Assembly (NCBI RefSeq): GCF_013032445.1
Contig: NZ_WQCA01000002.1
Location: forward strand, 248,001-312,000
Length of the DNA: 64,000 nt
Source of the DNA: Ruegeria arenilitoris
GTDB lineage: Bacteria; Pseudomonadota; Alphaproteobacteria; Rhodobacterales; Rhodobacteraceae
Direction: 5' to 3'
A program made the translations under genes and the position numbers. Below, piece after piece: positions 10,629 through 19,244 of the stretch; the first letter of the stretch is position 1, and each line of letters opens with the position of its first letter. The notes under the pieces are model-generated. The model had not been told where the DNA came from. It saw only the letters and a program-made list of their open reading frames with translations, and searched no databases.

Positions 10629-11095
10629 ATCAACCGCTGCTTCTGACGTGACCAGTCGCGTTTGGCCTGCGTCTCACGCTTGTCGTGCAGTTTCTTACCC
10701 TTGGCGATGCCGATCTTCAGCTTGGCCCGGCCCTTGTGATTGAAATACAGAACCAGCGGCACCAGCGTCATGCCCTTGCGCTGGGTCGCGTTCCACAGGT
10801 TGGCCAGTTCCTTGCGGGACACCAGCAGCTTACGGCGGCGGCGTTCTTCGTGTTTGAATACCTTCGCCTGCTCATACGGCGCGATGTAGCTGTTGATCAG
10901 CCACAGCTCTCCATCATCGACCGAGGCATAGCTTTCGGCGATATTCGACCCGCCCGCGCGCAGGGATTTGACCTCGGACCCCTCCAGCACGATGCCACAC
11001 TCGATATCGTCCTCGATTGCGTAATCGAAGCGCGCACGCCTGTTTTCGGCGATGACTTTGTAGTTCGGGTCTGAGTTCTGCTTTTGCTTGGCCAT
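10613..11095 (-). CDS. smpB: SsrA-binding protein
   Basis: 160-residue partner of tmRNA in rescuing stalled ribosomes. The beta-barrel features [20 protein letters not shown], the conserved [11 protein letters not shown] and a basic tail ([13 protein letters not shown]) are all present. [13 protein letters not shown] is the natural start; a longer open frame upstream is not conserved-looking. No ssrA gene is visible in the window. Confidence 0.96.
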   Translation of the reverse strand: MAKQKQNSDPNYKVIAENRRARFDYAIEDDIECGIVLEGSEVKSLRAGGSNIAESYASVDDGELWLINSYIAPYEQAKVFKHEERRRRKLLVSRKELANLWNATQRKGMTLVPLVLYFNHKGRAKLKIGIAKGKKLHDKRETQAKRDWSRQKQRLMKDHS

Positions 11096-11142
11096 GACGC
11101 GTTGATTTAGGCGGCTTGGGCGGCCCTTGCAAGCCGTAGCCG

Positions 11143-11685
11143 TCAGGTCTTGGCCGAGATGATCAGATCGGGGCCAAAAATCGTGTCTGCGTGATTGTGC
11201 AGATAGATCTTTAGCCACGGCGTAAAGCGCGCCGGATGGCGCTGCACTTCGGCCAGCAGATCGTGGTAATCGATCCAGCGGATATCCATCACTTCGTCCG
11301 GGTTAGGCTCAATTTTCAGTGGGCCGCGCACATGGGCAAGAAAGACGTCGACCACCTCATGTTCGACCATGTTGTTACCGACATCAGCGTGATATTCCAG
11401 CCGGTGGCGGTATTCGGGGTACAGCCCGGTGATCCCCAGCTCTTCACGCAGACGGCGCACGGCGCATTCAGAGGGCGTCTCACCCCAATCCGGATGGGTG
11501 CAGCAGGTATTCGCCCACAGGCCCGGCGTATGGTATTTGCCCATCGCTCGGCGCTGCAGCAGGATCTCGGTGCCGCGCACAACGAAGACGGACACAGCCT
11601 TGTGTTTGAGGCCTTTTTCATGCGCCTCAAGCTTGTCCACGGGGGTCAATTCGCCATCAACCCAGGCCGGGATCATGATTCCCAT
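11143..11685 (-). CDS. idi: Isopentenyl-diphosphate delta-isomerase, type I (Nudix)
   Basis: 180-residue enzyme interconverting isopentenyl and dimethylallyl diphosphate for isoprenoid synthesis. It contains the Nudix-type helix [12 protein letters not shown] and the catalytic-cysteine segment NTCCTHP (Cys about 62), as well as the acidic metal-site region [11 protein letters not shown]. The ATG at 11685 is preceded by AGGAGA with a 7-base spacer. No carotenoid genes are next to it. Confidence 0.93.
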   Translation of the reverse strand: MGIMIPAWVDGELTPVDKLEAHEKGLKHKAVSVFVVRGTEILLQRRAMGKYHTPGLWANTCCTHPDWGETPSECAVRRLREELGITGLYPEYRHRLEYHADVGNNMVEHEVVDVFLAHVRGPLKIEPNPDEVMDIRWIDYHDLLAEVQRHPARFTPWLKIYLHNHADTIFGPDLIISAKT

Positions 11686-11837
11686 CTGTCGTCTCCTGCT
11701 GCCGATCTGTCTGAAGGGCCAAAGATATGAAAGTGACTTAGGCCGGATCGGCTTGGCTTTGCGCAAACATGCTGGCAAGGCATGACGGGTTGCGCATACC
11801 CAAGGTGGCGCTGATCTTTCCTGTTATCAAGCGCACG

Positions 11838-11862
11838 AAAGGCCGCAGGGGCTGCGGCCTTT
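11838..11862 (-). terminator. Intrinsic terminator downstream of cytochrome c
   Basis: An 11-base perfect stem (AAAGGCCGCAG / CTGCGGCCTTT) with a 3-base loop lies about 30 bases past the cytochrome c stop. The T-run after it on the minus strand is short. Confidence 0.65.
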
Positions 11863-11892
11863 TGTAACTGTAGATGTTGTCAGGTTCGGACG

Positions 11893-12306
11893 TTATTCGC
11901 CTGAAACACTGACGATATAGGCATAGACGTCTTCGGCGCCCTTCTTCAGCTTGAAGGTCATCTTGGATTTGGCGGCGGTGTCATCCAGATAGGTTTTCAG
12001 GAACGTCTTGGGATCCTGGGCATATTCAACGAAAGTGGTTTCATCCCAGACCAGACCGTTTTCACCGGCTGCAACGATGCTGTCACCGTATTTAAAGCCT
12101 TCTACGGTGCCTGCGGTGCGGCCTGCAATGCCGTAGAGGTTCGGACCGGTCTTGCCGCCTTTGACGATTGCCTCGCCATCGGGGCCGGCGATTTGGTGGC
12201 AGGACTTGCATTTGTTGAAGGTTTTCTTGCCAGCTTCGGCATCGCCTTCGGCGTAAACGGGTGCGGCCAGAAGGCCGAGAATTGCGGTAGCAAGGATGCG
12301 ATTCAT
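11893..12306 (-). CDS. Periplasmic class I c-type cytochrome (cytochrome c2 / c550 family)
   Basis: 137-residue electron carrier. A signal peptide ends near VYA (about residue 19), the single haem site is CKSCH (33-37), and a likely axial Met lies in KSKMTF late in the domain. The insertion GEAIVKGGKTGPNLYGI resembles the larger c2/c550 proteins of Rhodobacter and Paracoccus. It likely shuttles electrons between the bc1 complex and an oxidase. MNRILATAIL was chosen as the start because it gives a clean signal peptide. Confidence 0.92.
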   Translation of the reverse strand: MNRILATAILGLLAAPVYAEGDAEAGKKTFNKCKSCHQIAGPDGEAIVKGGKTGPNLYGIAGRTAGTVEGFKYGDSIVAAGENGLVWDETTFVEYAQDPKTFLKTYLDDTAAKSKMTFKLKKGAEDVYAYIVSVSGE

Positions 12307-12419
12307 AGCTTTAGCTCCGATACAAATTGGCTGCACCGAATGGACCGCCGGCGCAGTTGAGAGTCAACGCGCGGATTGCCGCGCGCGGGCACTGTGCCAC
12401 TGCGGCATATTGGTCGTCC

Positions 12420-13436
12420 TTAACTTAAGTCATGTGACGCAGACCAACAGGGCAAAAGATCGCCCTTGGCCGGGGTCGCCAGATAGATCGCCCGCGCAAT
12501 GGCCCGCGCAAGGCAGACCGAGGCTGCATGTCCAATCAGCCCTAATTCCGATTCAGCGGCGACCGGGCGCGCGCCGGTGCTGACCCCGAACACCAGATCG
12601 CCGTCGCCCGGCGTGTGGGCGGGCAGGATCGCCCGGGCAATGCCATCATGTGCCGCCACCGCCAGCCGCTGGCATTGCGGTTTCGACAGCGCGGCATCGG
12701 TAGCCACGATGGCGATGGTGGTGTTGCCTTTTTCCGGCTCAGCCAGGCGCATGGCCTGAGCCTTGAGGCTGGGCGCGGGCTGACCCAGACCGGCGCCAAA
12801 ATCAGACCCTAATCCGCCAAATTCCTCGTCAAACTCGAAGGGCGCGGCCCAGAAATGACGATCTCCGGGCGTGGTGACGCTGCCCAGCGGGTTGGCCGCA
12901 ACCAGTGCGCCCACGGTGATCCCGTTGTCCAGCACCAGCGAGGCAGATCCCAGCCCACCTTTGTGTCTTGAGGTCAAAGCGCCGGTGCCTGCCCCAGCCG
13001 TGCCCAGCGCAAAGTCTTCGGCGGCGGCTTCGAATGCGGCCCGGCCCATGGCTCGATAGGGGTTTTCACTCCAATCCTTGTCGCCGCCATTCAGCAGATC
13101 GAACAGGATCGCTCCGGGTACGATAGGCACCACGGTGTCGCCAACCGGATAGCCCCGGCCCTGCGCGCGCAGCGCATCCGACACCCCGGAACAGGCATCG
13201 AGCCCAAAGGCCGACCCGCCGGACAAGGTTATCGCGTCCACCCGTGCGACCGATTTGTCCGGCGCCAGCAGATCGGTTTCCCGCGTTCCCGGTGCGCCGC
13301 CCATGACGTGAACCGAGGCGGTGAAAGCCTGATCTGCTGTCAAGACGGTTGAGCCGGATTTCAAGACTGTATCCTGCGTGTTCCCGACCAACAGGCCGGG
13401 AACATCAGTGATCAGGTTTCTGAGCCCGGGGGTCAT
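12420..13436 (-). CDS. P1 family (S58, DmpA-like) aminopeptidase
   Basis: 338-residue member of the self-cleaving N-terminal-nucleophile family (L-aminopeptidase/D-esterase, beta-peptidyl aminopeptidase). The autoproteolysis site is in KGGLGSAS (cleavage before Ser about 164), and TLSGGSAFGLDACSGV is the family's other conserved block. The start is 9 bases after the upstream SDR gene stop, so both are probably one operon. No signal peptide; cytoplasmic. Substrate unknown. Confidence 0.9.
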   Translation of the reverse strand: MTPGLRNLITDVPGLLVGNTQDTVLKSGSTVLTADQAFTASVHVMGGAPGTRETDLLAPDKSVARVDAITLSGGSAFGLDACSGVSDALRAQGRGYPVGDTVVPIVPGAILFDLLNGGDKDWSENPYRAMGRAAFEAAAEDFALGTAGAGTGALTSRHKGGLGSASLVLDNGITVGALVAANPLGSVTTPGDRHFWAAPFEFDEEFGGLGSDFGAGLGQPAPSLKAQAMRLAEPEKGNTTIAIVATDAALSKPQCQRLAVAAHDGIARAILPAHTPGDGDLVFGVSTGARPVAAESELGLIGHAASVCLARAIARAIYLATPAKGDLLPCWSASHDLS

Positions 13437-13445
13437 AAGCGCACC

Positions 13446-14192
13446 TCAGATGCAGCGGCCACCGTCGATCTCCAATGCTGTGCCGGTGATCATGCTGGCC
13501 TCGTCCGAACACAGGAAACAGGCGGCGTTGGCCATGTCTTCGGGAGTTGAGAACCGGCCCAGAGGGATGGTCGCCAAGAATTTGGCGCGCATTTCGGGGG
13601 TGTCTTCGCCCATGAAGGATTTCAGCAGAGGCGTTTCCCCTGCCACTGGGCAGATCGCGTTCACCCGCACGCCGGACGGGGCCAGTTCCACCGCCATGGT
13701 CTTGGTTGCGGTGATCATCCAACCCTTTGAGGCGTTGTACCAGTTCAGGTTGGGGCGCGGCGACAGACCCGCGGTCGAGGCCACGTTCAGGATCGCCCCC
13801 GTCCCGCGCGCCTTCATCGCAGGCACCAGCGCCCGCGCCGTCAGGTAGACGGATTTCATGTTCACGTTGAAGACGCGGTCGAAATCGTCCTCGGTGACCT
13901 CTTCCAGCGGCATTGGCATATGGGTGATGCCGGCATTGTTCACCAGAATGTCCAGATGCCCGAACCGATCCTGCACGATGTCGGCCATTGCCTGCACCGA
14001 GGAGGCATCCGCCACGTCCACCAGTTGTGCAATTGCGTTGGGGCCGAGTTGCTTTGCCTGAACCTCGGCGGCATCGCCGTTGACATCGGCAATCATCACG
14101 CGTGCACCTTCGGACAGGAATTTCTGCACGATCCCGGCACCAAAGCCCGACGCGCCACCGGTGACGATTGCGGTTTTTCCCTCTAACCTCAT
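13446..14192 (-). CDS. Short-chain dehydrogenase/reductase
   Basis: 248-residue classical SDR. NAD(P)-binding TGGASGFG (about 11-18), structural NNAG, active-site Ser in NVAST and the YNASK catalytic pair are intact; the end EIDGGRCI is typical of FabG-like family members. An acidic residue at the end of beta-2 (IADVN) suggests NAD(H) preference. It lies just upstream of the P1 peptidase gene in the same direction. Substrate cannot be assigned. Confidence 0.92.
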   Translation of the reverse strand: MRLEGKTAIVTGGASGFGAGIVQKFLSEGARVMIADVNGDAAEVQAKQLGPNAIAQLVDVADASSVQAMADIVQDRFGHLDILVNNAGITHMPMPLEEVTEDDFDRVFNVNMKSVYLTARALVPAMKARGTGAILNVASTAGLSPRPNLNWYNASKGWMITATKTMAVELAPSGVRVNAICPVAGETPLLKSFMGEDTPEMRAKFLATIPLGRFSTPEDMANAACFLCSDEASMITGTALEIDGGRCI

Positions 14193-14246
14193 GATCTTGC
14201 TCTCCCTTGCGGGGCCAGAGTAACAAGGCGCGACGAAACTACCAGA

Positions 14247-14666
14247 TCAATCTTCCGAGACCTTGCCGCGCAGCGCCTTTACGTCGCCGCGCGCCTTTTT
14301 CGCCGCCAGCCGCCGTTTGACCGAGCCATAGGTGGGTTTCGTCGCAATACGCCGCTTGGGTTTGACCAGCGCGCGGGTGACCAGTTCGGCCAGTCGCGCG
14401 CGGGCAATCTCGCGGTTGCGGGCCTGGCTGCGGGTTTCCTCGCACTGGATGATGATCGCGCCATCCTTGGTCCAGCGCCGCCCCGCCAGCCGTTTCAGCC
14501 TGTTTTTCAAAGGATCGGGCAACGAAGGTGAGCGCGCGGCTTCGAACCGCAGTTCAACAGCGGTCGAGACCTTGTTCACGTTCTGCCCACCGGGGCCGGA
14601 CGAGCGGACAAAGCTCTCGGTCATTTCCCAGTCTTGCAGGATGATATCGTCGGTGATGCGCAACAT
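14247..14666 (-). CDS. arfB: Peptidyl-tRNA hydrolase ArfB (ribosome rescue)
   Basis: 139-residue release-factor-like protein that frees ribosomes stalled without a stop codon. The GGQ motif is in SSGPGGQNVNK near the N-terminus, and the C-terminal tail is long and basic (about 100-139, rich in Lys/Arg), as needed for entering the empty mRNA channel. The start at MLRITDD is supported by an upstream AAGG. A strong intrinsic terminator ends only about 30 bases before this ATG, leaving little room for a separate promoter (see the leader entries). Confidence 0.93.
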   Translation of the reverse strand: MLRITDDIILQDWEMTESFVRSSGPGGQNVNKVSTAVELRFEAARSPSLPDPLKNRLKRLAGRRWTKDGAIIIQCEETRSQARNREIARARLAELVTRALVKPKRRIATKPTYGSVKRRLAAKKARGDVKALRGKVSED

Positions 14667-14695
14667 GGGGTGGACCTTATCCGGCACGGGCAGAA

Positions 14696-14727
14696 ACAAA
14701 AAGGGCCGCCCCGGCGGGACGGCCCTT
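14696..14727 (-). terminator. Intrinsic terminator / attenuator just upstream of arfB
   Basis: On the minus strand an 8-base stem (AAGGGCCG / CGGCCCTT), extended by an internal C-rich/G-rich pairing, runs straight into TTTTTGTTT. It ends about 30 bases before the arfB ATG and follows a short ORF with an ideal ribosome site. This is the arrangement of a transcription attenuator, or of a separate small transcript ending there. Confidence 0.75.
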
Positions 14728-14736
14728 CGAAAGTAT

Positions 14737-14744
14737 AAGGAGGT
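14737..14744 (-). promoter_or_regulatory. Anti-SD-like segment able to mask the leader ribosome site
   Basis: The minus-strand segment ACCTCCTT is perfectly complementary (8 bases) to the AAGGAGGT of the short-ORF ribosome site 118 bases upstream in the same transcript. It lies just ahead of the terminator hairpin. The pairing is an inference from sequence. Confidence 0.35.
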
Positions 14745-14798
14745 CGGGTCGGTTAGATCAATCGACCAGCCGGAGCAAGCGCTCCACCAAGGGCTGCC

Positions 14799-14855
14799 CT
14801 AGCAGGCGATCCCCCCGGTTGTTCCGACACCTCTCTCCAATCTCTTTCTCGACAC
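14799..14855 (-). CDS. Short leader ORF (18 aa) with extended Shine-Dalgarno
   Basis: GTG-started frame encoding MSRKRLERGVGTTGGIAC. AAGGAGG sits 7 bases before the GTG, and the whole stretch AAAGGAGGTGATCCAG (14855-14870) is the exact complement of the conserved 3' end of 16S rRNA, far longer than a normal ribosome site. The frame ends about 70 bases before the terminator upstream of arfB. It may be a leader peptide controlling arfB, or a small protein of its own. I do not recognise the peptide. Confidence 0.45.
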   Translation of the reverse strand: MSRKRLERGVGTTGGIAC

Positions 14856-14930
14856 TGGATCACCTCCTTTTCTATCTGTTGCGGTTAACTTTGAGCCTGA
14901 CACAAGATGCGCCAATCTCAAAGCACTTTT

Positions 14931-15575
14931 TTACGCAGGCTGCGCGGTCAGGCGCGCAACAATCACTTTGAACGGGACCAAAGCGATCAGCGCCAGTGAT
15001 AGTTTCACCAGCCAATCCGCAAAGGCCAGCGTCACCCACAGAGGCGCCATCGCGCCGGACAGCATGAAGGGCACAGGCTCCCACGCCCAGTTGATCGCGG
15101 CATCCGCATTGGCGCCGAAGAAAGTGACTGAGGCCGAAAACGCGATGGTGAAGAACAGTGCGGTATCCAGTGCCGAGCCAACCAGCGTGGAGACCAGCGG
15201 TGCGCGCCACCAGCGGCCACCGCGCATCGCGTTGAACACTGTGACGTCGGTGAGTTGCGCAATCAGGAAGGCGGTGCCCGAGGCCACGGCGATCCGCAGC
15301 GGCACTGCCGCATAGGTGAATCCATCGCCCTGCAGCACAATCTGGCTGCCGATCAGCGAGCAGATGATACCGGTAATGAAACCAGCAAACACAACCTTGC
15401 GGGCGGTGGCCACGCCGTAGACGCGGTTCATGATGTCGGTGACCAGAAAGGCCAACGGATAGGTAAAGGCACCCCATGTCAGCAGCCCGTCAAAGATCAG
15501 GAACTGGACCAGGATGTTCGAGGCCACAACGATGGCGGCCATGGCAAGAATGCCGGGAATATAAGCGCGTTGCAT
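14931..15575 (-). CDS. yhhQ: Queuosine precursor transporter (YhhQ / VUT family)
   Basis: 214-residue inner-membrane protein with about six membrane segments. The family features TYPLAFLVTDIMNRVYG and the acidic residues in TALFFTIAF/GANADAAINW regions are present. It is thought to import queuosine precursors (preQ0/preQ1) for tRNA modification. The start MQRAYIPGIL was chosen as the first residue that fits the family; the longer frame is a poor N-terminus. No preQ1 riboswitch was recognised upstream. Confidence 0.88.
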   Translation of the reverse strand: MQRAYIPGILAMAAIVVASNILVQFLIFDGLLTWGAFTYPLAFLVTDIMNRVYGVATARKVVFAGFITGIICSLIGSQIVLQGDGFTYAAVPLRIAVASGTAFLIAQLTDVTVFNAMRGGRWWRAPLVSTLVGSALDTALFFTIAFSASVTFFGANADAAINWAWEPVPFMLSGAMAPLWVTLAFADWLVKLSLALIALVPFKVIVARLTAQPA

Positions 15576-15666
15576 GTTTTGATGCCCGTTTTGACAAGGT
15601 AGCGGCGACTTGGCCAAGGGACCGTCCCAAGGCAAGCCGTGCGTTTAGACCTTCGGCGATCGCGAG

Positions 15667-16548
15667 TCAATCCGGCAGCAAATATTCCACCAACTCGGTG
15701 CGTTGCAGGGCCAGAAAATTGTCATCCGAGATCATGGTGGCCCGCAGACGCCCCTGATCGTCGCGCCAGACCGACAGTCCTTCCAGGTTGTCATGCGCGC
15801 CAGTCCCGGTCTCAAACAATGTCTCTTCTGCCACAGGCATGTCGCCCTCAATCTGCCACCGGCGCAGGCGCGAGCGAAAACCGATGAGGGAAACCGCGCG
15901 TTCCAGAACATACAATCGCCCGTCCGGACCAAAATCGGCGGCAACGGGCAGAAACTTGCCTCGGGGTTGTAGTACAAAGGGCAAAGACCACCGTTGGCCA
16001 TCCCATCGATAAACGGGGATTTGCCCCGTACGGGTGCGGCTTTCCTCTGTCAGAGTATACAGCCGTCCGGCATTATCAATCGCCAGACCCTCAAACGAAC
16101 CGTTGCTTGCAAGTGCCTTGAAATCCCGGGGTATTGGCAGAACCTGCGCATTTGTTCCCGGCGCAGGGTAATAAGCAATCCGGTGAACGCCTTCGAACGA
16201 GATAAAAAAGCTGCCATCCGGCGCAACGGCGATTCCCTCGGAATCTCCGGCTCTGCCCGACATAAGGCGACCCTTGCTGGATAGAACCGGCCAATGGCCT
16301 GAAATCTCTACACCCTCGATTTGGTCTCCGTTGCGGTCGATCTGTGCGGTCACAAGAGTAGCCCTGTCACTAAGTGCTATCATGCGGCGCCCGCCATCAA
16401 AGATGTGAACCGCCGAATACCCACCGAACCACTCGGCCTTGTGCCGCCAGGCAAAGCTGCTCAGTTGGGTGGCCGTCTTGACCTCGACCGCCCAAGCCGA
16501 CCCGGCCAGCAAGATAGCAATCAGTTGGATTGCAAAACGGCTGCGCAT
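15667..16548 (-). CDS. Exported esterase-like phytase family protein
   Basis: 293 residues. A signal peptide ends near SAWA (about 20), followed by a beta-propeller-type domain with RAGDSEGIAVAPDGSFFISFEG, GSFEGLAIDNAGRLYTL and HDNLEGLSVW, the repeated EG/D motifs of the phytase-like esterase family. It is periplasmic or secreted; catalytic function is unproven. Its start overlaps the end of mepA by 28 bases, so translation is probably coupled. Confidence 0.8.
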   Translation of the reverse strand: MRSRFAIQLIAILLAGSAWAVEVKTATQLSSFAWRHKAEWFGGYSAVHIFDGGRRMIALSDRATLVTAQIDRNGDQIEGVEISGHWPVLSSKGRLMSGRAGDSEGIAVAPDGSFFISFEGVHRIAYYPAPGTNAQVLPIPRDFKALASNGSFEGLAIDNAGRLYTLTEESRTRTGQIPVYRWDGQRWSLPFVLQPRGKFLPVAADFGPDGRLYVLERAVSLIGFRSRLRRWQIEGDMPVAEETLFETGTGAHDNLEGLSVWRDDQGRLRATMISDDNFLALQRTELVEYLLPD

Positions 16549-17384
16549 TGCTGAGGCAAATCAGTTAAAACATATTCCCGGCGTTTCTTGGGCGGCGGGG
16601 CGTTGGGATCGGGCGGCGGCGGGTTGAGGATATTGCGCACCCATTGCTGCGCCTCGGCACAGCCATCCCCTTTGGGCGGCGGATCCTGATTGACGCATCC
16701 GCGCGAGCCTCTGGGGCATTTCAGGCGCACGTGGAAGTGATAGTGATGCCCCCACCAAGGTCGGATCTTGCGCAGATAGGCACGGTTGCCCTTCTCATCC
16801 TTGCACATCTGGGCCTTGGCGCCGGGAAAGACGAAAATCCGCGCCACACGCTTGTCCTTGGCGGCCTCGCGCAGCACCGCGTGGTGCTGTTTCGTCCAAT
16901 TGCCGTTCACATAGGCCCCGTTGGCGCGACGCAGGGAAATCGACGAGATATTCTCGCGGGCTTTCCGCGACAGCCGCATGTTGTCACCGGGCAGCATCCA
17001 GATATCGATATCCAGACCCAGTTGGTGCGACCGGTGGCCCGAGGTCATCGGCCCGCCCCGCGGCTGGCTGATATCCCCGACATAGAGACCATTCCATCCC
17101 GGCTGCTTGGCCGCAAACCGGCTGAGGTTCTGCACATAGTCGATCGCCACCGGATGCCCCCAGTTGCGATTGCGCGACAGGCGCATAGCCTGCCATGTCG
17201 GCCCGGTCTCGGGCAGTTGCACCGACCCGGCGGCGCATCCGCGCGAATAACTGCCGAACGCCGCCGGTTTTTGCTGCGAACTTTGCTTTTGCGCCCCGAA
17301 CAATTGCTTTGCCAGAGGTTGTGCGCCCGCTGTGCCAGCCCATGTGATCGTGGCGAGTATTGCCAAAAAACGTAGTAAATTCAT
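16521..17384 (-). CDS. mepA: Penicillin-insensitive murein endopeptidase
   Basis: 287-residue LAS-family zinc peptidase cleaving D-Ala-meso-DAP cross-links in peptidoglycan. A signal peptide ends near GAQA (about 22). Zinc and catalytic motifs are GHRSHQLGLDIDIW and WWGHHYHFHVRLKCP; paired cysteines (CAAGS, CKDEK, CPRGSRGC) fit periplasmic disulfides. The C-terminus has a proline-rich linker. It overlaps the MFS gene by 4 bases and the next gene by 28. Confidence 0.94.
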   Translation of the reverse strand: MNLLRFLAILATITWAGTAGAQPLAKQLFGAQKQSSQQKPAAFGSYSRGCAAGSVQLPETGPTWQAMRLSRNRNWGHPVAIDYVQNLSRFAAKQPGWNGLYVGDISQPRGGPMTSGHRSHQLGLDIDIWMLPGDNMRLSRKARENISSISLRRANGAYVNGNWTKQHHAVLREAAKDKRVARIFVFPGAKAQMCKDEKGNRAYLRKIRPWWGHHYHFHVRLKCPRGSRGCVNQDPPPKGDGCAEAQQWVRNILNPPPPDPNAPPPKKRREYVLTDLPQQCAAVLQSN

Positions 17385-18748
17385 CTGCTCTGATCCCCTT
17401 CCGGCTTGACCCAGCGCATCAGGAATAGGCCCAGAATAAACAACAGAATGATTGGTGACACCCCCAGCCGTGCACTGCCGGTGGCGGTTGTGGCAATCCC
17501 AATCAGCAAGGGCGCGGCAAAAGCGGTGGCACGCCCCGACAGACCATAAAGACCAAAGCTTTCAACCTGGGCTTCGGGATCAGTGTGGCGCACCATCAAC
17601 GAGCGGCTGGCCGATTGCAGAATGCCGCCCATGCCACCGATCAGCACTCCGCAGCCAAAGAACACCATATCCGGAAGGCCCGATCCTTCGGGCAACGGAA
17701 TGCCGTAAATCTGCGTCCGATCCATCGACACCACAGTGATGCAGACAAAGATCAGAACCCAGATCGCAACCAGAATGACCGGTTTAGGGCCGTATTTCTT
17801 GTCCATCTTGCCGCCGATCCAGGCAAAGATAGCCGAGGCCAGAACGCTGACGATCCCGAACACGCCGATCTTGATCAGCCCCCATTCCAGCACCAGCCGC
17901 GCGTAGACGCCGCCAAAGCTGTAGAGCCCGTTCAGCGCGTCGCGGTAGAACATGGAAGAACCCAGATAGGTCGCCAGACTGACCCGATGGCGCAGATCCG
18001 ATACCGCCTTTGCCAGAACACCCAGCGCTTCGCGCAGACTGCCGTGCTTGCGGCTGTCGGGATCATCGCGGACCCACAGGAAATAAGGCACCATGAATAG
18101 AACGAACCAACCAGCGGTGAAGGGGCCGACGAACCGCGTGCCCTGCTGCGTGGCGGCATCCAAGCCAAAAATCGGGTCGATACCAATCAGCGTTTTGCCA
18201 TTGGGTTGTTCGACAAACATCGTCAGCATGATCGCCAGAGAGATCAGCCCGCCGAAATAGCCAAACGCAAAGCCAGAGCCCGAAATCTCTCCGACCTCAT
18301 TGTCATCCCCAAGATCTGGCAGCTGCGAGTTGATAAAGATCAGCGCGTATTCCGCACCAACAAAGCCCAGCCCAAAGGCCGACAGCATCAACCACATGTT
18401 CGAGCCATCGGGCATCGTAAACCACAGCGCCGCCGAGCCCACCGCATACATCACCGAAAAGGCAAAAATCCACGGGATGCGCCGCCCCGACACATCCGCC
18501 ATCGCGCCCAAAAGCGGCGCACCAAAGGCGATGATCAGCCCGGTGATGGTCAGACAATTGGCCCAGACCGTCTGCGCCTGAGCGGCAGCAGCTTCGGAGT
18601 CCAGCCCAGTGTTAGAGTAGTATCCCGCAGCGACCCCGGCGAAATAGGGGCCGAACACAAAAGTGACCAGAAGGGTGTGATAGGGCTGACTGGCCCAGTC
18701 GAAAAACCACCAGCCCCAAATGCGCTTGCGCTTGGAAATCTCTGCCAT
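17381..18748 (-). CDS. MFS transporter, UMF1/Atg22-like
   Basis: 455-residue protein with about 12 membrane segments. The N-terminal WGWWFFDWASQPYHTLLVTF is the signature of the UMF1 (Atg22-like) branch of the major facilitator superfamily; MDKKYGPKPV is the inter-repeat loop. Related yeast proteins export amino acids from the vacuole; the bacterial substrate is unknown. First gene of the three-gene minus-strand unit ending at 15667. Confidence 0.88.
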   Translation of the reverse strand: MAEISKRKRIWGWWFFDWASQPYHTLLVTFVFGPYFAGVAAGYYSNTGLDSEAAAAQAQTVWANCLTITGLIIAFGAPLLGAMADVSGRRIPWIFAFSVMYAVGSAALWFTMPDGSNMWLMLSAFGLGFVGAEYALIFINSQLPDLGDDNEVGEISGSGFAFGYFGGLISLAIMLTMFVEQPNGKTLIGIDPIFGLDAATQQGTRFVGPFTAGWFVLFMVPYFLWVRDDPDSRKHGSLREALGVLAKAVSDLRHRVSLATYLGSSMFYRDALNGLYSFGGVYARLVLEWGLIKIGVFGIVSVLASAIFAWIGGKMDKKYGPKPVILVAIWVLIFVCITVVSMDRTQIYGIPLPEGSGLPDMVFFGCGVLIGGMGGILQSASRSLMVRHTDPEAQVESFGLYGLSGRATAFAAPLLIGIATTATGSARLGVSPIILLFILGLFLMRWVKPEGDQSR

Positions 18749-18878
18749 GACCGCCCCTGATTATCGTTGCGTTCATAAGACGGGCCTTTGTCCTGTTTCG
18801 CAAGCGTTCTGTTGGCGCGGGCTTGCTCTTTGCTGCAGGGGCGCTTAGGTCTCGGCAGACGAATACTCCGGAGGCCCC

Positions 18879-19166
18879 ATGCTGTCGCTGATCCAAATTC
18901 TGCTGCTGATCCTGGACATTGTCTGGTTCATTATTCTGGCCCATGTGATCATGAGCTGGCTGATCAACTTTCAGGTGCTCAACCTGCATCAACAGTTGGT
19001 CGCGCAAATCTGGTACGGCCTGAACCGCATATTAGAGCCTATCTATGGCCCTATCCGCCGCTTTCTGCCCGCGATGGGCGGGCTGGACCTGACGCCTCTG
19101 GTCGTGCTGGTCGGCGTCTATGCACTGCGGATCATCCTGATCAACAATATGGTCTATTTCGTCTGA
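18879..19166 (+). CDS. YggT family membrane protein
   Basis: 95-residue protein with two hydrophobic hairpins (about 5-27 and 70-92), the family's LEPIYGPIRRFLPAMGGLDLTPL motif between them, and a GGAGG ribosome site. Family members are linked with osmotic shock tolerance and membrane or cell-division functions; the exact role is not known. Confidence 0.9.
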   Translation: MLSLIQILLLILDIVWFIILAHVIMSWLINFQVLNLHQQLVAQIWYGLNRILEPIYGPIRRFLPAMGGLDLTPLVVLVGVYALRIILINNMVYFV

Positions 19167-19244
19167 CCTCTTGTTCACCGAATCTTAGTATGTGATTGTC
19201 CTGTCTTAAGAGCAGATAAACCTTAAAACAGGGCAACCCCGCAC

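Noticed and set aside
14853..14873. End of a 16S rRNA gene.
   Set aside because: No 16S sequence precedes it on the plus strand; the match is limited to the tail and is explained as a minus-strand ribosome site.
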